Assembly (NCBI RefSeq): GCF_042658845.1
Contig: NZ_JBHSRI010000038.1
Coordinates: forward strand, 1 to 64,000
Source: Paenisporosarcina macmurdoensis
Lineage (GTDB): Bacteria; Bacillota; Bacilli; Bacillales_A; Planococcaceae
Length of the DNA: 64,000 nucleotides
Reading direction: 5' to 3'
Shown: positions 53,374 to 62,543 of the stretch, one piece after another
Layout: each line of letters begins with the position of its first letter
Position numbering within the stretch: position 1 is the stretch's first letter
Program-made: the position numbers and the translations under genes
The notes under the pieces: generated by a model
Databases searched by the model: none
Told to the model about the DNA's origin: nothing
The model's input: the letters and a program-made list of their open reading frames with translations, nothing else

Positions 53374-54165
53374 TTATAGAGCTTTTAGCATTCCACCATC
53401 GATGATGAGCGATTGTCCGGTCATATACGTATTTGCAGGAGATGCTAGGAATAACACGACTTTGGCAAATTCTTCAGGCTGCCCGTAGCGTCCGATTGGA
53501 ATCAGACTTTTGCTAGTCTTTACAATGTCTTCAATAGAGACACTTTGTCGGTCAGCTGCTATTTGATCGAGTTCTGCAACACGGTCAGTTGCAATGCGGC
53601 CGGCACCAATCGTGTTCACTAAAATATTATGCTGGGCATATTCACGTGCTAAGCTTTTTGTCAAACCCACTATCCCAGCTCTGAACGTATTCGAAAGAAT
53701 TAACCCATCAATTACTTCTTTTGTTGAAGATGAAGCTATATTAATGATGCGACCAAAATCGTTTGTTTGCATGTGAGACAATACTGCGCGAGTCGTCCGG
53801 ATATAGCTGAGTAAATTTTTCTCGAAAGCTGCCATCCAGTCTTCATCTTCTAAATCTTTAAAGCCACCCGCAGTCGGTCCTCCAGTATTGTTAATTAAAA
53901 TGTCAACTCCACTAAATTGTTCGTTTACCCATTTGAAAAGAGCATCTAAATCTTCAACTGAAGACATGTCGCATGTTTTAAAATGGACATTCGGATTATT
54001 TGTCAGTTGCTTAATTTCCTCCACCGTTTTAGCCAATGTTTCTTCAGTACGACTAGATAAAAGCACGGTAGCCCCTTCTTTTGCGAATTCAAGAGCTGTT
54101 GCTTTTCCTAAACCTTTACTTGATGCAGTAACTAACACTACTTTATCTTTTAATTGTAAATCCAT
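53374..54165 (-). CDS. Short-chain dehydrogenase/reductase lacking YxxxK
   Basis: 263 aa Rossmann protein: cofactor motif TASSKGLGKA (13-22), NNTGG (92-96), catalytic-type Ser in NIASSS (142-147) and C-terminal YMTGQSLIIDGGM. Where SDRs have Tyr-x3-Lys it has SNTFR (158-162), so the normal catalytic Tyr and Lys are absent. A subgroup annotated as FabG-like shows this pattern. Downstream of and probably cotranscribed with OsmC. Confidence 0.85.
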   Translation of the reverse strand: MDLQLKDKVVLVTASSKGLGKATALEFAKEGATVLLSSRTEETLAKTVEEIKQLTNNPNVHFKTCDMSSVEDLDALFKWVNEQFSGVDILINNTGGPTAGGFKDLEDEDWMAAFEKNLLSYIRTTRAVLSHMQTNDFGRIINIASSSTKEVIDGLILSNTFRAGIVGLTKSLAREYAQHNILVNTIGAGRIATDRVAELDQIAADRQSVSIEDIVKTSKSLIPIGRYGQPEEFAKVVLFLASPANTYMTGQSLIIDGGMLKAL

Positions 54166-54187
54166 TTAATCCCTCTTCTCTATAAAG

Positions 54188-54625
54188 TTACTTCACTTCT
54201 ACATTTGCTTCCAATTCAATTTCCACATTGCCTTTTAATGCCCGACTGATCATACAAGAACTTTCTGCTTTCTTCGCAAGTTTGTGCGCTAACTCCAAAT
54301 CTTTCTCAGTTTGTAAGATGAGGTGGGGACGGTGAATGATTTTTTTATAGATGATGACGCCCTTACTAATATCAACTATCCCTTCAGACGTCATGGTTAA
54401 GCTAATCTTGTCAATTTTGCTACGCTCTAGCATCGCTGCAAGTGTAATAATATAACAGGTAGCTGCTGCCCCAAGTAACATTTCATCAGGATTTGTGCCA
54501 ATCCCAGGTCCATTCATTTCAGGAGGGATTGAAATATTAGTATGTAAGTTTGCCGTTTCAATAGTTCCCACGTCGTTACGAAGACCAGGCCAATTTGCGG
54601 TTAAATGAAATGAATGAAGTGTCAT
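54188..54625 (-). CDS. OsmC-family peroxiredoxin-like protein
   Basis: 145 aa. The two redox cysteines are visible in GAAATCYIITLAAMLER and AESSCMISRALKG. OsmC/Ohr proteins reduce organic hydroperoxides; this sequence is of the general OsmC/YhfA type, and no OhrR regulator is adjacent. RBS aaaaggagg upstream. First gene of a two-gene unit with the SDR. Confidence 0.87.
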   Translation of the reverse strand: MTLHSFHLTANWPGLRNDVGTIETANLHTNISIPPEMNGPGIGTNPDEMLLGAAATCYIITLAAMLERSKIDKISLTMTSEGIVDISKGVIIYKKIIHRPHLILQTEKDLELAHKLAKKAESSCMISRALKGNVEIELEANVEVK

Positions 54626-55025
54626 CTAACTCCTCCTTTTAGTTCTATTTCTAGTGTAAATGATTATACAGAATAATATAGTAATGAAGGTATAGAATTT
54701 GGGGTTTTTCTGAAATTCATAGTAAGTTAAGAGGTTAATTAGAACGAATCAAAGTTTGTGATTTCAGTGAAGAGGGAATAGAGAAGGATGGTCTTTATTA
54801 AAGAAGTCGTTTTGATTGGTAGCTGGTGTGAAGGGATTTCCCAAGAACTTTCATAGAGGCAAACGAGATAAAATGACAACTCGATGTTCATATGTGGGGA
54901 AAGCTGGTGTTAATCGCTACAGCTTAAATATATTATTTAATTCCACTAGTTTGATTATTACTTCAGATTTCGAGAAAAGTGGTAAACTTAGAATACATAG
55001 TACTGTTTTAAAGGAGTGTAGACAC

Positions 55026-55889
55026 ATGGATGAGCGAATGCTCGATTTAAAAAGCAAGAAGTTTCAAAACTTTGAAGAAGCAGCTGAAAGTATCTTACAC
55101 ATGATGAGTAAAATTGTGGAAATGAATACGTTATTCATTGCAAGGAACGATAAGACGACCAATCGGATTGTTAAAGCGGTGAATTCAAAAGATGCACTTG
55201 TAAAAGAAGGAGAAGAACTGCCGTTTAAAGAAACCTTTTGCAAATTGAGTGTCGACCATGGGCGAGAAATATTAGTTATTGAAGATATAGCGCAATATGA
55301 ACAATCTCAATCTCTTCAAGTCACCGCAAATATAGGTGGTGGATCGTTCATAGGCATTCCTATTTATTATGAAAATGGAGAAAACTATGGAACGATTTGC
55401 GGGTTAGATACGAGCAATCTTAAGTTTTCTGCTCAACATATAGAAATATTCGAAACGATGTCTTCTATACTTACATATGTACTCGAACTGGATAAAGCAA
55501 ATCAACAAATTCACACATTAACTGCCCCATTAGTGCCAATAACTAAAGGTGTAGCTATTTTACCGATAATAGGTGATGTTTCAGCAAAGCGCGCTGAAAG
55601 TATCATTCAAATTGCTTTAGAGAAGAGTCAACATTATGATTTGGATTATTTAATCGTGGATTTGTCTGGGGTTACTCAAATAAATGCCACAGTTAGTGGT
55701 GCCCTTTTAAAACTTGTTAAGATTTTAGAAATTATTGGAGTAAAGCCAATTCTGACAGGCTTTCAACCTCACATGGCAATGAATGCACTTCAAGTTCATG
55801 CCGATTTACAGGACATCACCATTGAGTCTAACTTAGAAAGAGCGCTGCATCGAATTGGTTTTGTATTAGAGAGAGAAAAAGAAAAGTAG
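55026..55889 (+). CDS. GAF-STAS protein (RsbR-like)
   Basis: 287 aa: GAF domain at about 10-160 (FCKLSVDHGREILVIEDI, GSFIGIPIYYENGENYGTICGLD) and a C-terminal STAS domain from about 178 (PITKGVAILPIIGDVSAKRAESI ... LIVDLSGVTQINATVSGALLKLV). This is the organisation of stressosome RsbR co-antagonists with a non-heme sensor domain. ATG 55026 follows AAAGGAG; the frame to 54816 reads AT-rich leader. No rsb operon nearby. Region 54626-55025 holds no other gene. Confidence 0.85.
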   Translation: MDERMLDLKSKKFQNFEEAAESILHMMSKIVEMNTLFIARNDKTTNRIVKAVNSKDALVKEGEELPFKETFCKLSVDHGREILVIEDIAQYEQSQSLQVTANIGGGSFIGIPIYYENGENYGTICGLDTSNLKFSAQHIEIFETMSSILTYVLELDKANQQIHTLTAPLVPITKGVAILPIIGDVSAKRAESIIQIALEKSQHYDLDYLIVDLSGVTQINATVSGALLKLVKILEIIGVKPILTGFQPHMAMNALQVHADLQDITIESNLERALHRIGFVLEREKEK

Positions 55890-55892
55890 AAG

Positions 55893-55926
55893 AAAGACCT
55901 TTCGCATGTGAAAGGTCTTTTTTTTG
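55893..55926 (+). terminator. Terminator after the GAF-STAS gene
   Basis: Stem aaagacctttc / gaaaggtcttt and T-run. Confidence 0.9.
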
Positions 55927-56022
55927 TGTTCGGTATCTACTGACTTAGCGATATATTAATGAATTTAATTAGTAGTGTATATTATTATCTGAATATGGCT
56001 ATTAATGTATATATTACGTGTG

Positions 56023-56045
56023 TGACAGAACGTCGACTTCTGTCA
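56023..56045 (+). promoter_or_regulatory. Inverted repeat upstream of the LysM-3D gene
   Basis: Perfect 8-bp arms tgacagaa and ttctgtca around cgtcgac, 95 bp before the start codon. A dimeric regulator site or RNA hairpin; identity unknown. Confidence 0.45.
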
Positions 56046-56139
56046 TGTAATTGATAAGTTCTACACACGTTTTTGCAATAGGTCTGACATGTCAGGGTGT
56101 TATGATGATGTTCGTTAGTGAAAAGGAGGAAATTCATTT

Positions 56140-56919
56140 ATGAAAAAGAAAATCGTTGCACTAACTGCAATTGCAGTATTATCAGTAGGGGCGGCAGGTC
56201 AAGCATCTGCATCTAACGTTCATACGGTACAATCAGGAGATACATTATGGTCTATATCCCAAGACAATAATGTTAGCGTAGAAGATTTACAAAGTTGGAA
56301 CGAGCTTAATTCTACTCTTATATATCCATCTCAAGACCTTAAGGTTGAAGACAAGGTAGAAACTTATGTTGTTGTAAAAGGTGATTCACTTTACAAAATC
56401 GCAAAGAAACACAACATATCAGTGGAAAACTTAATGACTATGAATGATATTTCAAGTGAATTAATTTTCCCAGGTGACCAGTTAGTATTGCAAGGAACGA
56501 AAGTTGCTTCAGCACATAAAACTGCACCACAAGCAGCATCAAATACAGCAACAGCACCAACTTCTGCACCGGTTCAAAAAGCAGCATCTGCTCCAGTAGC
56601 AGTTAAAGCTCCTGCTTCTTCAACTCAAGGAAAAGAAATGACTGTGACAGCAACAGCGTACACTGCATATTGTACAGGTTGTTCTGGAACAACAGCAACA
56701 GGAATTGACTTACGTGCAAATCCGAATCTAAAAGTAATCGCAGTTGATCCTAAAGTGATTCCACTTGGTTCACGTGTATGGGTTGAAGGTTACGGAGAAG
56801 CAATCGCCGGAGATACTGGCGGAGCGATTAAAGGTAATATTATTGATTTATTCATGAAAGACAGACAAGACGCATTAAACTGGGGTCGTCAAACAGTTAC
56901 AATTAAAGTTTTAGATTAA
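56140..56919 (+). CDS. Secreted LysM-3D cell-wall protein, YocH-like
   Basis: 259 aa. Signal peptide to ASA (about 25), two LysM repeats (VHTVQSGDTLWSISQDNNVS and YVVVKGDSLYKIAKKHNIS), an Ala/Pro/Thr linker (about 125-165) and a 3D domain (VTATAYTA ... GSRVWVEGYGEAIAGDTGG ... IDLFM) with the three conserved Asp residues. Family members are muramidase-like autolysins used in wall turnover. No ydaO c-di-AMP riboswitch is seen upstream. Confidence 0.9.
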   Translation: MKKKIVALTAIAVLSVGAAGQASASNVHTVQSGDTLWSISQDNNVSVEDLQSWNELNSTLIYPSQDLKVEDKVETYVVVKGDSLYKIAKKHNISVENLMTMNDISSELIFPGDQLVLQGTKVASAHKTAPQAASNTATAPTSAPVQKAASAPVAVKAPASSTQGKEMTVTATAYTAYCTGCSGTTATGIDLRANPNLKVIAVDPKVIPLGSRVWVEGYGEAIAGDTGGAIKGNIIDLFMKDRQDALNWGRQTVTIKVLD

Positions 56920-56927
56920 TATAAGGA

Positions 56928-56958
56928 AAAAGGAGGAGCAACCGGCTCCTCCTTTTTT
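56928..56958 (+). terminator. Terminator after the LysM-3D gene
   Basis: Stem aaaaggaggagc / gctcctcctttt and T-run. Confidence 0.9.
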
Positions 56959-56988
56959 GTTGTTTAGAAAATCAGAACTAGCGCATAA

Positions 56989-57031
56989 AAAAACGAAGCT
57001 TGAGCAACTGGCTCAAGCTTCGTTTTTTTTA
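56989..57031 (-). terminator. Bidirectional terminator of the siderophore uptake operon
   Basis: Stem aaacgaagcttgagc / gctcaagcttcgttt with T-runs on both strands. Confidence 0.9.
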
Positions 57032-57694
57032 TAGAGGGCACGTTTTACACGGCTTAACGGCACCACTTGTTTGATAATATAAGCAACAGGTCTTACGTAG
57101 ATCAGTGTGTCCTGTCTCATAAATAGCGAGTGGATGTTGTTTTTTTACTCCGTACTTTTCAGCAGGTATGTTCATTAACTGTTGAAAAGTATGTATATCT
57201 TGAAGTTTAGTAATGAACATCCACTTTATATAAGTAAATATATTTTCAAACAGAACAACACGGGATATGCCCTTTTCCTGGGCAAGTAATTCAACTAGAG
57301 GTACTAGTGTTTTGGCATAGATATCTTTTGTTATCCATTCAACTGTGTCCTGAAAAATTTCTGCAGTTTTGAGTGGGAACGAATAAACAGGTAACCAACT
57401 GGCATTAGTTGATTCCTCCGTAATCGTTAGAAATAAACATTCACTAGGATTTATACATACACGATGTTTAATACGAGCATAGATCATTAAAGCCGCAGCA
57501 TATCCGAGTCGTTTAGCTGTGATTGAAGCCGCATGTGCTCTTGTCGGACTTCCGAATTCACTCATTAATCTAGATAAATGTTGGTCGAGGGCGGTTTCAT
57601 CAAACAAATCGTTCAGTGTGAAAGAGTCCACAATCGGTTGGTCAGACAACCAACGGAAATTTACCTCCATGTCTTTCGTCAAAACATTTTGCAT
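57029..57694 (-). CDS. FhuF-like (2Fe-2S) siderophore-iron reductase
   Basis: 221 aa, likely reduces ferric siderophores after uptake. The C-terminal Cys motif C203-C204-x11-C216-x2-C219 (RKTCCLYYQTS...CKTCPL) is the hallmark of the FhuF family and binds a 2Fe-2S cluster. Start ATG 57694 overlaps the permease stop as TAATG, RBS aagggtgga; a longer frame inside the permease gene is rejected. Confidence 0.85.
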   Translation of the reverse strand: MQNVLTKDMEVNFRWLSDQPIVDSFTLNDLFDETALDQHLSRLMSEFGSPTRAHAASITAKRLGYAAALMIYARIKHRVCINPSECLFLTITEESTNASWLPVYSFPLKTAEIFQDTVEWITKDIYAKTLVPLVELLAQEKGISRVVLFENIFTYIKWMFITKLQDIHTFQQLMNIPAEKYGVKKQHPLAIYETGHTDLRKTCCLYYQTSGAVKPCKTCPL

Positions 57695-58731
57695 TAAGAT
57701 CCACCCTTTTTCCGCTCTGTCATTAATAAGAAAATGAAATACGGTGCGCCAACCGCTGCGGTCCATACACCTGCAGGAACTTCAACGGGAGCAAATGCAA
57801 CACGTGCAATCCAGTCGGCAATGAGTACTAGAAGAGCACCGATTCCTGCTGAAAACAACACCATTGATTGAAACTTCGGTCCTACAATTCTTCTGGCAAT
57901 ATGAGGTGCAAGTAATCCAACAAATCCGATTCCTCCAGCGAAAGCAACAGCCACCCCTGTTAACCCTGTACTTACTAATAGTAATAGAAGACGATTTCTT
58001 TGAACGCGAGAGCCAACTCCAGTTGCAATATCGTCACCAAGTTCTAAAATATTCATTTGTCTACGCATTAAGAGAGAAATCACGATTAACAGCAAAGCCC
58101 ATGGCATTATGACGTAAACTTGAGACCAATTCGCGCCGTAAATGCTGCCGGTCGTCCAAATGGTTGCTTGGCTTGCTTGATAAATAGGTCCCATCAATAT
58201 CCAAACGGTCGTACCTGCTTGCATAAAAGCCGCGACCGCAATCCCAATTAACAAAAGTCGGAATGGTGCAATGCCATTTTTCCATGACAATGTAAAAACG
58301 ATTAGTGCCGTCAATGTGGCGCCTAAAAATGCAAATAACGGTAACCATTGTATGCTCACCGTTAGTGAGTTATTTTCATCAGAGAATAATGTTAGAAATA
58401 AGACAACAGCAAATGAAGCACCAGCCGTGACACCTATTAAATCAGGAGAAGCCAGTGGATTTTTTGTGATGCCTTGTAAAATTGCTCCTGATACAGCGAG
58501 TGCCATACCAACAAAGAGAGCCATCATGATCCTAGGTAGTCTAAAATCAACTAAAATGGTTCGATCAAATTCGTCACCGTAACCGAATAATGCAGCCACT
58601 ATTTTTGTTGGAGATAAAGGGAATTCGCCAGAACCAGCTGATAACAGCATCACCATGGCAACGGCAAGAAAAACGATAGCGGTTGCAATGAAGGGATGAC
58701 GAGTAAAATCGAATCGATTGAAAATCTTCAT
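57694..58731 (-). CDS. Iron-siderophore ABC permease, FecCD family (second)
   Basis: 345 aa with about ten membrane helices; FecCD features LRLPRIMMALFVGMALAVSGAILQGITKNPLASPDLIGVTAGAS-like pattern, DDIATGVG and GFVGLLAPHIARRIVG. Starts 3 bp after the first permease. Matches the YfhA role in the B. subtilis yfiYZ-yfhA system. Confidence 0.9.
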   Translation of the reverse strand: MKIFNRFDFTRHPFIATAIVFLAVAMVMLLSAGSGEFPLSPTKIVAALFGYGDEFDRTILVDFRLPRIMMALFVGMALAVSGAILQGITKNPLASPDLIGVTAGASFAVVLFLTLFSDENNSLTVSIQWLPLFAFLGATLTALIVFTLSWKNGIAPFRLLLIGIAVAAFMQAGTTVWILMGPIYQASQATIWTTGSIYGANWSQVYVIMPWALLLIVISLLMRRQMNILELGDDIATGVGSRVQRNRLLLLLVSTGLTGVAVAFAGGIGFVGLLAPHIARRIVGPKFQSMVLFSAGIGALLVLIADWIARVAFAPVEVPAGVWTAAVGAPYFIFLLMTERKKGGS

Positions 58732-58734
58732 TTA

Positions 58735-59733
58735 TTATATCCCCAGCTTTCTGCGTGCCACAAAAATAAAGAAAGGCACACCAATCAGTGCCGTCATAAC
58801 CCCAACAGGTAATTCTTGAGGCATAAGCACATACCGGCTTCCTATATCTGCAAGTAAGACAAGAGCGGCACCGCCCAAGGCTGAATAAGGTAAAATCCAA
58901 CGGTGATCTAATCCAACTAATGAACGAATTAAATGTGGAATAATGATACCAACGAACCCAATAGGTCCAGCAACTGCTACAGCAGACCCGGCCAAAACAA
59001 CCGCGCAAGCTCCGAAGAAAAACTTTATCCAAACGGTTCGTTGACCTAGTCCAACTGCGACGTCGTCACCAATACTTAATACATTTAGTTCTTTCGCGCG
59101 TATGAATGAAAGCAACAAAGCCACTCCCATATAAGGTAAAGCAGTAACTAGTAAATCGAGAGGTCGATTAGCTACAGAACCTGCTAACCAGAATAAAACT
59201 TGATCCAGGGCAGTTTCATTTAAAACGAGCAATCCTTGTGTAAAAGATGAAAATAACGCAGTAATAGCTGCTCCTGCCAACGTTAATTTAAGGGGAGTCA
59301 GCCCTTCTCGACCTGTACTACTTAATATAAATACCAGGATAAAAGCAAATGAGGCTCCTGCAAAACTAAGCCACATATAGGATTGCAAGCTTTGAACAGA
59401 TAAAAAAACCACGCCTACAACAACAAAGAAACTAGCTCCGGCATTCACACCAAGAATACTTGGTGAAGATAGGGGGTTTCTTGTGATGGACTGCAGTATG
59501 GCACCAGAAACGCCAAGACATGCACCAATGAAAGTTGCTATCAATGCTCGGGGAAGCCGAACATCACGAATAATCAAATGTACATTAGAAGTAGTTGGAT
59601 GAAAAAAAGTTAAGTAGGCATCAGTCCAAGTTGTATTTGTGTACCCATAAACCAGACTTGAACCCATAAGAAAAAGAATGGAAATAATGCCAATAGCAAT
59701 TCCCCATCCTCGGGTGGTATTTGTATGTAACAT
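58735..59733 (-). CDS. Iron-siderophore ABC permease, FecCD family (first)
   Basis: 332 aa, paralogous to the next gene: VRLPRALIATFIGACLGVSG, NPLSSPSILGVNAGASF, GDDVAVGLG and GFVGIIIPHLIRSLVG. YfiZ-like. Divergent from the binding-protein gene; no ATPase gene is present, so an ATPase encoded elsewhere (FhuC/YusV type) must serve the system. Confidence 0.9.
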   Translation of the reverse strand: MLHTNTTRGWGIAIGIISILFLMGSSLVYGYTNTTWTDAYLTFFHPTTSNVHLIIRDVRLPRALIATFIGACLGVSGAILQSITRNPLSSPSILGVNAGASFFVVVGVVFLSVQSLQSYMWLSFAGASFAFILVFILSSTGREGLTPLKLTLAGAAITALFSSFTQGLLVLNETALDQVLFWLAGSVANRPLDLLVTALPYMGVALLLSFIRAKELNVLSIGDDVAVGLGQRTVWIKFFFGACAVVLAGSAVAVAGPIGFVGIIIPHLIRSLVGLDHRWILPYSALGGAALVLLADIGSRYVLMPQELPVGVMTALIGVPFFIFVARRKLGI

Positions 59734-59769
59734 ATAAGACCTCTGAATTTTTTATTTTATATACGCTTG

Positions 59770-59798
59770 TTGACAAATAAAATCGTAGCATATAAAGT
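59770..59798 (+). promoter_or_regulatory. Promoter of the siderophore binding-protein gene
   Basis: TTGACA (59770-59775) and TAAAGT (59793-59798) with 17-nt spacing; TATAAA at 59791 is an alternative -10. Confidence 0.5.
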
Positions 59799-59810
59799 AC
59801 TAATTGTAAA

Positions 59811-59825
59811 TGATTTTCATTCTCA
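59811..59825 (+). promoter_or_regulatory. Fur box
   Basis: TGATTTTCATTCTCA matches 12 of 15 positions of the 7-1-7 Fur consensus TGATAATNATTATCA. Lies between the divergent permease and binding-protein genes; iron repression of both is expected. Confidence 0.7.
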
Positions 59826-59851
59826 ATTGAATAGCGAAAAGGGGAAAGAAT

Positions 59852-60796
59852 ATGAAGAAGCTTAGTCTTTTATTAATAACTTTCATGCTAGTTTTAGCTG
59901 CATGTGGCAAGACAGAAGAAAAATCTACGACAAGTAGTGAAGATAAAACAAAAGAGGAAAGCTACACGGTTACACATGCAATGGGCGAAACGACTATTAC
60001 TGGAGAACCGAAGCGCATCGTTGTTTTAACGAACGAAGGTGTTGAAGCTGTTCTAGCGATGGGAATTACACCAGTTGGAGCGGTTGAAGCATTTACTGGA
60101 GATACTTGGTACGATCATACAGCGGACCAATTAAAAGATACAAAAGCGGTGGGTACTGAATCAGAACCTTCACTGGAAGCAATTGCAGCACTTAAACCAG
60201 ATTTAATTATTGGTAATAAAATGCGTCAAGAAAAAGTCTATGATCAGTTAAGCAAAATTGCTCCAACAGTATTTGCTGAAACTTTACGTGGAGATTGGCA
60301 AGAAAACTTTAAACTGTACTCGAAAGCAATTAATAAAGAAGAAGTAGGCCAAGAAAAATTAGATGCGTATAACAATCGTATTGAAGAATTAAAAACATCT
60401 TTAGGAGATAAAACACAACAAAAAGTATCTATGGTTCGATTTATGGCTGGCGATGTACGTATATACCATAAAGACTCATTCTCAGGTGTGATTTTAGAGC
60501 AACTTGGATTTGCTCGTCCAGCTGATCAAGACTTACCTGATTTCGCAGAAAAAGGTGTTACAAAAGAGCGAATTCCTGCAATGGATGGAGACATTTTGTT
60601 CTACTTCACTTATGAAACTGGTGATAAAGAAGCATCGAAATTAGAAGAAGAGTGGATTAATGATCCATTATTCCAAAACCTTGAGGTAGCAAAAGCGGAA
60701 AAAGTATTTAAAGTAGATGACACGATTTGGAACACAGCTGGAGGATATTTAGCAGCGGAATTGATGTTGGATGACTTGGAAACATACTTCAAATAG
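59852..60796 (+). CDS. Siderophore-binding lipoprotein, YfiY/FeuA type
   Basis: 314 aa. Lipoprotein signal MKKLSLLLITFMLVLAAC (Cys18), low-complexity linker, then a class III periplasmic-binding domain (GEPKRIVVLTNEGVEAVLAMGITPVGAVEAF, AALKPDLIIGNKMRQEKVYDQLSKIAPTV). Binds a ferric hydroxamate or carboxylate siderophore in YfiY-like fashion; exact ligand unknown. Divergent from the permeases and preceded by the Fur box. Confidence 0.9.
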   Translation: MKKLSLLLITFMLVLAACGKTEEKSTTSSEDKTKEESYTVTHAMGETTITGEPKRIVVLTNEGVEAVLAMGITPVGAVEAFTGDTWYDHTADQLKDTKAVGTESEPSLEAIAALKPDLIIGNKMRQEKVYDQLSKIAPTVFAETLRGDWQENFKLYSKAINKEEVGQEKLDAYNNRIEELKTSLGDKTQQKVSMVRFMAGDVRIYHKDSFSGVILEQLGFARPADQDLPDFAEKGVTKERIPAMDGDILFYFTYETGDKEASKLEEEWINDPLFQNLEVAKAEKVFKVDDTIWNTAGGYLAAELMLDDLETYFK

Positions 60797-60885
60797 ATAA
60801 AAGTGCGAGACACGGTTGATTAGTGGGATATAAACGTCCTACAAAGAAAAGGTGACTGGCGGCAATTTACTATTCTTCTAACATA

Positions 60886-60936
60886 TAAAAAGACTGCAGA
60901 TCAACAATGAAGATTGTTGATCTGCAGTTTTTTAAT
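60886..60936. terminator. Terminator after the siderophore binding protein
   Basis: Long perfect stem aaaaagactgcagatcaaca / tgttgatctgcagttttt with T-run. Confidence 0.9.
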
Positions 60937-61026
60937 TTTATAGAATAATAAATAGTAATATTTCCACTATCTGTATATCGTTTAGTGTGATTAGATAGGT
61001 AGTGAACAAGTATTAGGAGGATTCGA

Positions 61027-62187
61027 ATGAAAGTATCATACAGTACTAAAGTCACGATGAATGTTTTTATTTTCTTTGTCATGGCCATTTTCACATTTGG
61101 TTTTTCTCTGATAACCGCTCTAAATGGAGATGGACATTACGTTCCACTTATATTGCTAACTAGTCTTACCATATATGTATTTATTGTGTTTTTGGTTTTT
61201 GGATTATTTAAGATAGTCAAAACCAGGAATATGTATATGATTGGTTTGGCAGTTTTATGGATTTTAGTTGGAGCGAGGTTGGCTTTTTATACCTATCATG
61301 AAAACGTTGATAACGTTAGTGCAGAAGTGGATTTATTCCAATACGAACCGAATAGTGAAGGAACAAAAGCAGTAACATTAGATAAGGAAGCATCGCTACA
61401 ATTACCAAAAGACAATTTGATTCGACTGGATGGGGCAACAGCCTTGTATCCTCTGTACTCATCTTTTGTACAAGCAACCTACCCTAAACAAGTGTACAAA
61501 CATTTTGATCCGACGGTAAGGTCCACTAAATCAGATGCAGCATACAGGAATCTAGTAAAGGGCAATGCAGACATTATTTTTGTTGCATCCTTATCTGAAG
61601 CTCAACTGAGGCATGCAAAAACGAATAATATTAAATTAAACATGACCCCAATAGGCCGTGAAGCGTTTGTTTTCTTTGTGCATTCTAACAATTCAATAGA
61701 TGGACTTACAAGTAATCAAATTCGAGATATCTATTCTGGCAAAGTCACGAACTGGAAAGATGTTGGTGGGGAAAATGATAAGATTCGTGCTTTCCAACGT
61801 CCAGCTGATAGCGGGAGTCAAACTGCTATCGAAAGATTTATGGGGACTCAAAAGTTAATGAAAGCACCCACTCAAGATATTGCTTCAGGAATGGGTGGCG
61901 TAATTAACCAAGTGGCAGAATATAAAAATTACCGCAATGCAATTGGTTATACATTCCGTTTTTATTCCACAGAAATGGTGAAAAATGATAGCATTCGATT
62001 ACTAAAGGTTGATGGAGTCTATCCGGATAAAGAATCCATACGTTCTGAAACGTATCCCATAACAGCCGAGTTTTACGCAATTACAGCAGGGACAACCAAT
62101 CCACATGCACAAGCATTGATTGATTGGATCTTGTCTGAAGAAGGACAAGCGTTGGTAGAAAAAACGGGATATGTACCTATCGATTAA
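61027..62187 (+). CDS. Membrane-tethered PstS-like phosphate-binding protein
   Basis: 386 aa. Three hydrophobic helices at about 10-85 replace the usual lipoprotein signal, then a PBP-like-2 domain starts at LIRLDGATALYPLYSSFVQATYP (about 137). Phosphate-binding type motifs are GATALYP, PIGREAFVFFVHSNN, LTSNQIRDIYSGKVTNWKDVGG, RPADSGSQTAIERFM and TAGTTNPHAQALIDWILSEEGQ. No pst permease or phoU gene is adjacent. RBS aggagga. Confidence 0.82.
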   Translation: MKVSYSTKVTMNVFIFFVMAIFTFGFSLITALNGDGHYVPLILLTSLTIYVFIVFLVFGLFKIVKTRNMYMIGLAVLWILVGARLAFYTYHENVDNVSAEVDLFQYEPNSEGTKAVTLDKEASLQLPKDNLIRLDGATALYPLYSSFVQATYPKQVYKHFDPTVRSTKSDAAYRNLVKGNADIIFVASLSEAQLRHAKTNNIKLNMTPIGREAFVFFVHSNNSIDGLTSNQIRDIYSGKVTNWKDVGGENDKIRAFQRPADSGSQTAIERFMGTQKLMKAPTQDIASGMGGVINQVAEYKNYRNAIGYTFRFYSTEMVKNDSIRLLKVDGVYPDKESIRSETYPITAEFYAITAGTTNPHAQALIDWILSEEGQALVEKTGYVPID

Positions 62188-62239
62188 CATTCTAGTATAT
62201 GTAATCTTTGAGGCAAGTAGCGTATTAAAAATAGGTAGA

Positions 62240-62288
62240 AAGCCAGTGCGTTGACAATGCGGAATTGTCAAAGTACTGGCTCTTTTTA
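62240..62288 (+). terminator. Terminator after the PstS-like gene
   Basis: Two-part stem agccagt...ttgacaat / attgtcaa...actggct followed by T. Confidence 0.8.
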
Positions 62289-62324
62289 TGATAAAATAGA
62301 ACAAATAGAAAGGGTGAAATATTC

Positions 62325-62525
62325 ATGGCAAATGGTCAAATTCGCGCAGATGTAAAACCAGGATTAGAAGTAAATGTAATATTGAAGAAAGACCAACGTT
62401 CAGGTGTTAAAACAACAGGAATCGTCAAGGATTTACTAACGAATTCTCCTCGTCATCCTCACGGTATTAAAGTTCGACTGGAAGATGGACAAGTAGGTCG
62501 TGTGTGTGAAATTTTACCTTCATAA
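62325..62525 (+). CDS. ywbE: YwbE-family protein, 66 aa
   Basis: Small protein with the YwbE signature: IRADVKPGLEVNVILKKDQRSGVKTTGIVKDLLTNS then HPHGIKVRLEDGQVGRVCEI. Function unknown; SH3-like barrel suspected. Starts a possible operon with the next gene (18-bp gap). Confidence 0.9.
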   Translation: MANGQIRADVKPGLEVNVILKKDQRSGVKTTGIVKDLLTNSPRHPHGIKVRLEDGQVGRVCEILPS

Positions 62526-62543
62526 CGTAAGGATGGGTAGGAC

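Noticed and set aside
55929..56139. c-di-AMP (ydaO) riboswitch before the LysM-3D gene
   Set aside because: The conserved ydaO blocks are absent; only a short inverted repeat is seen.
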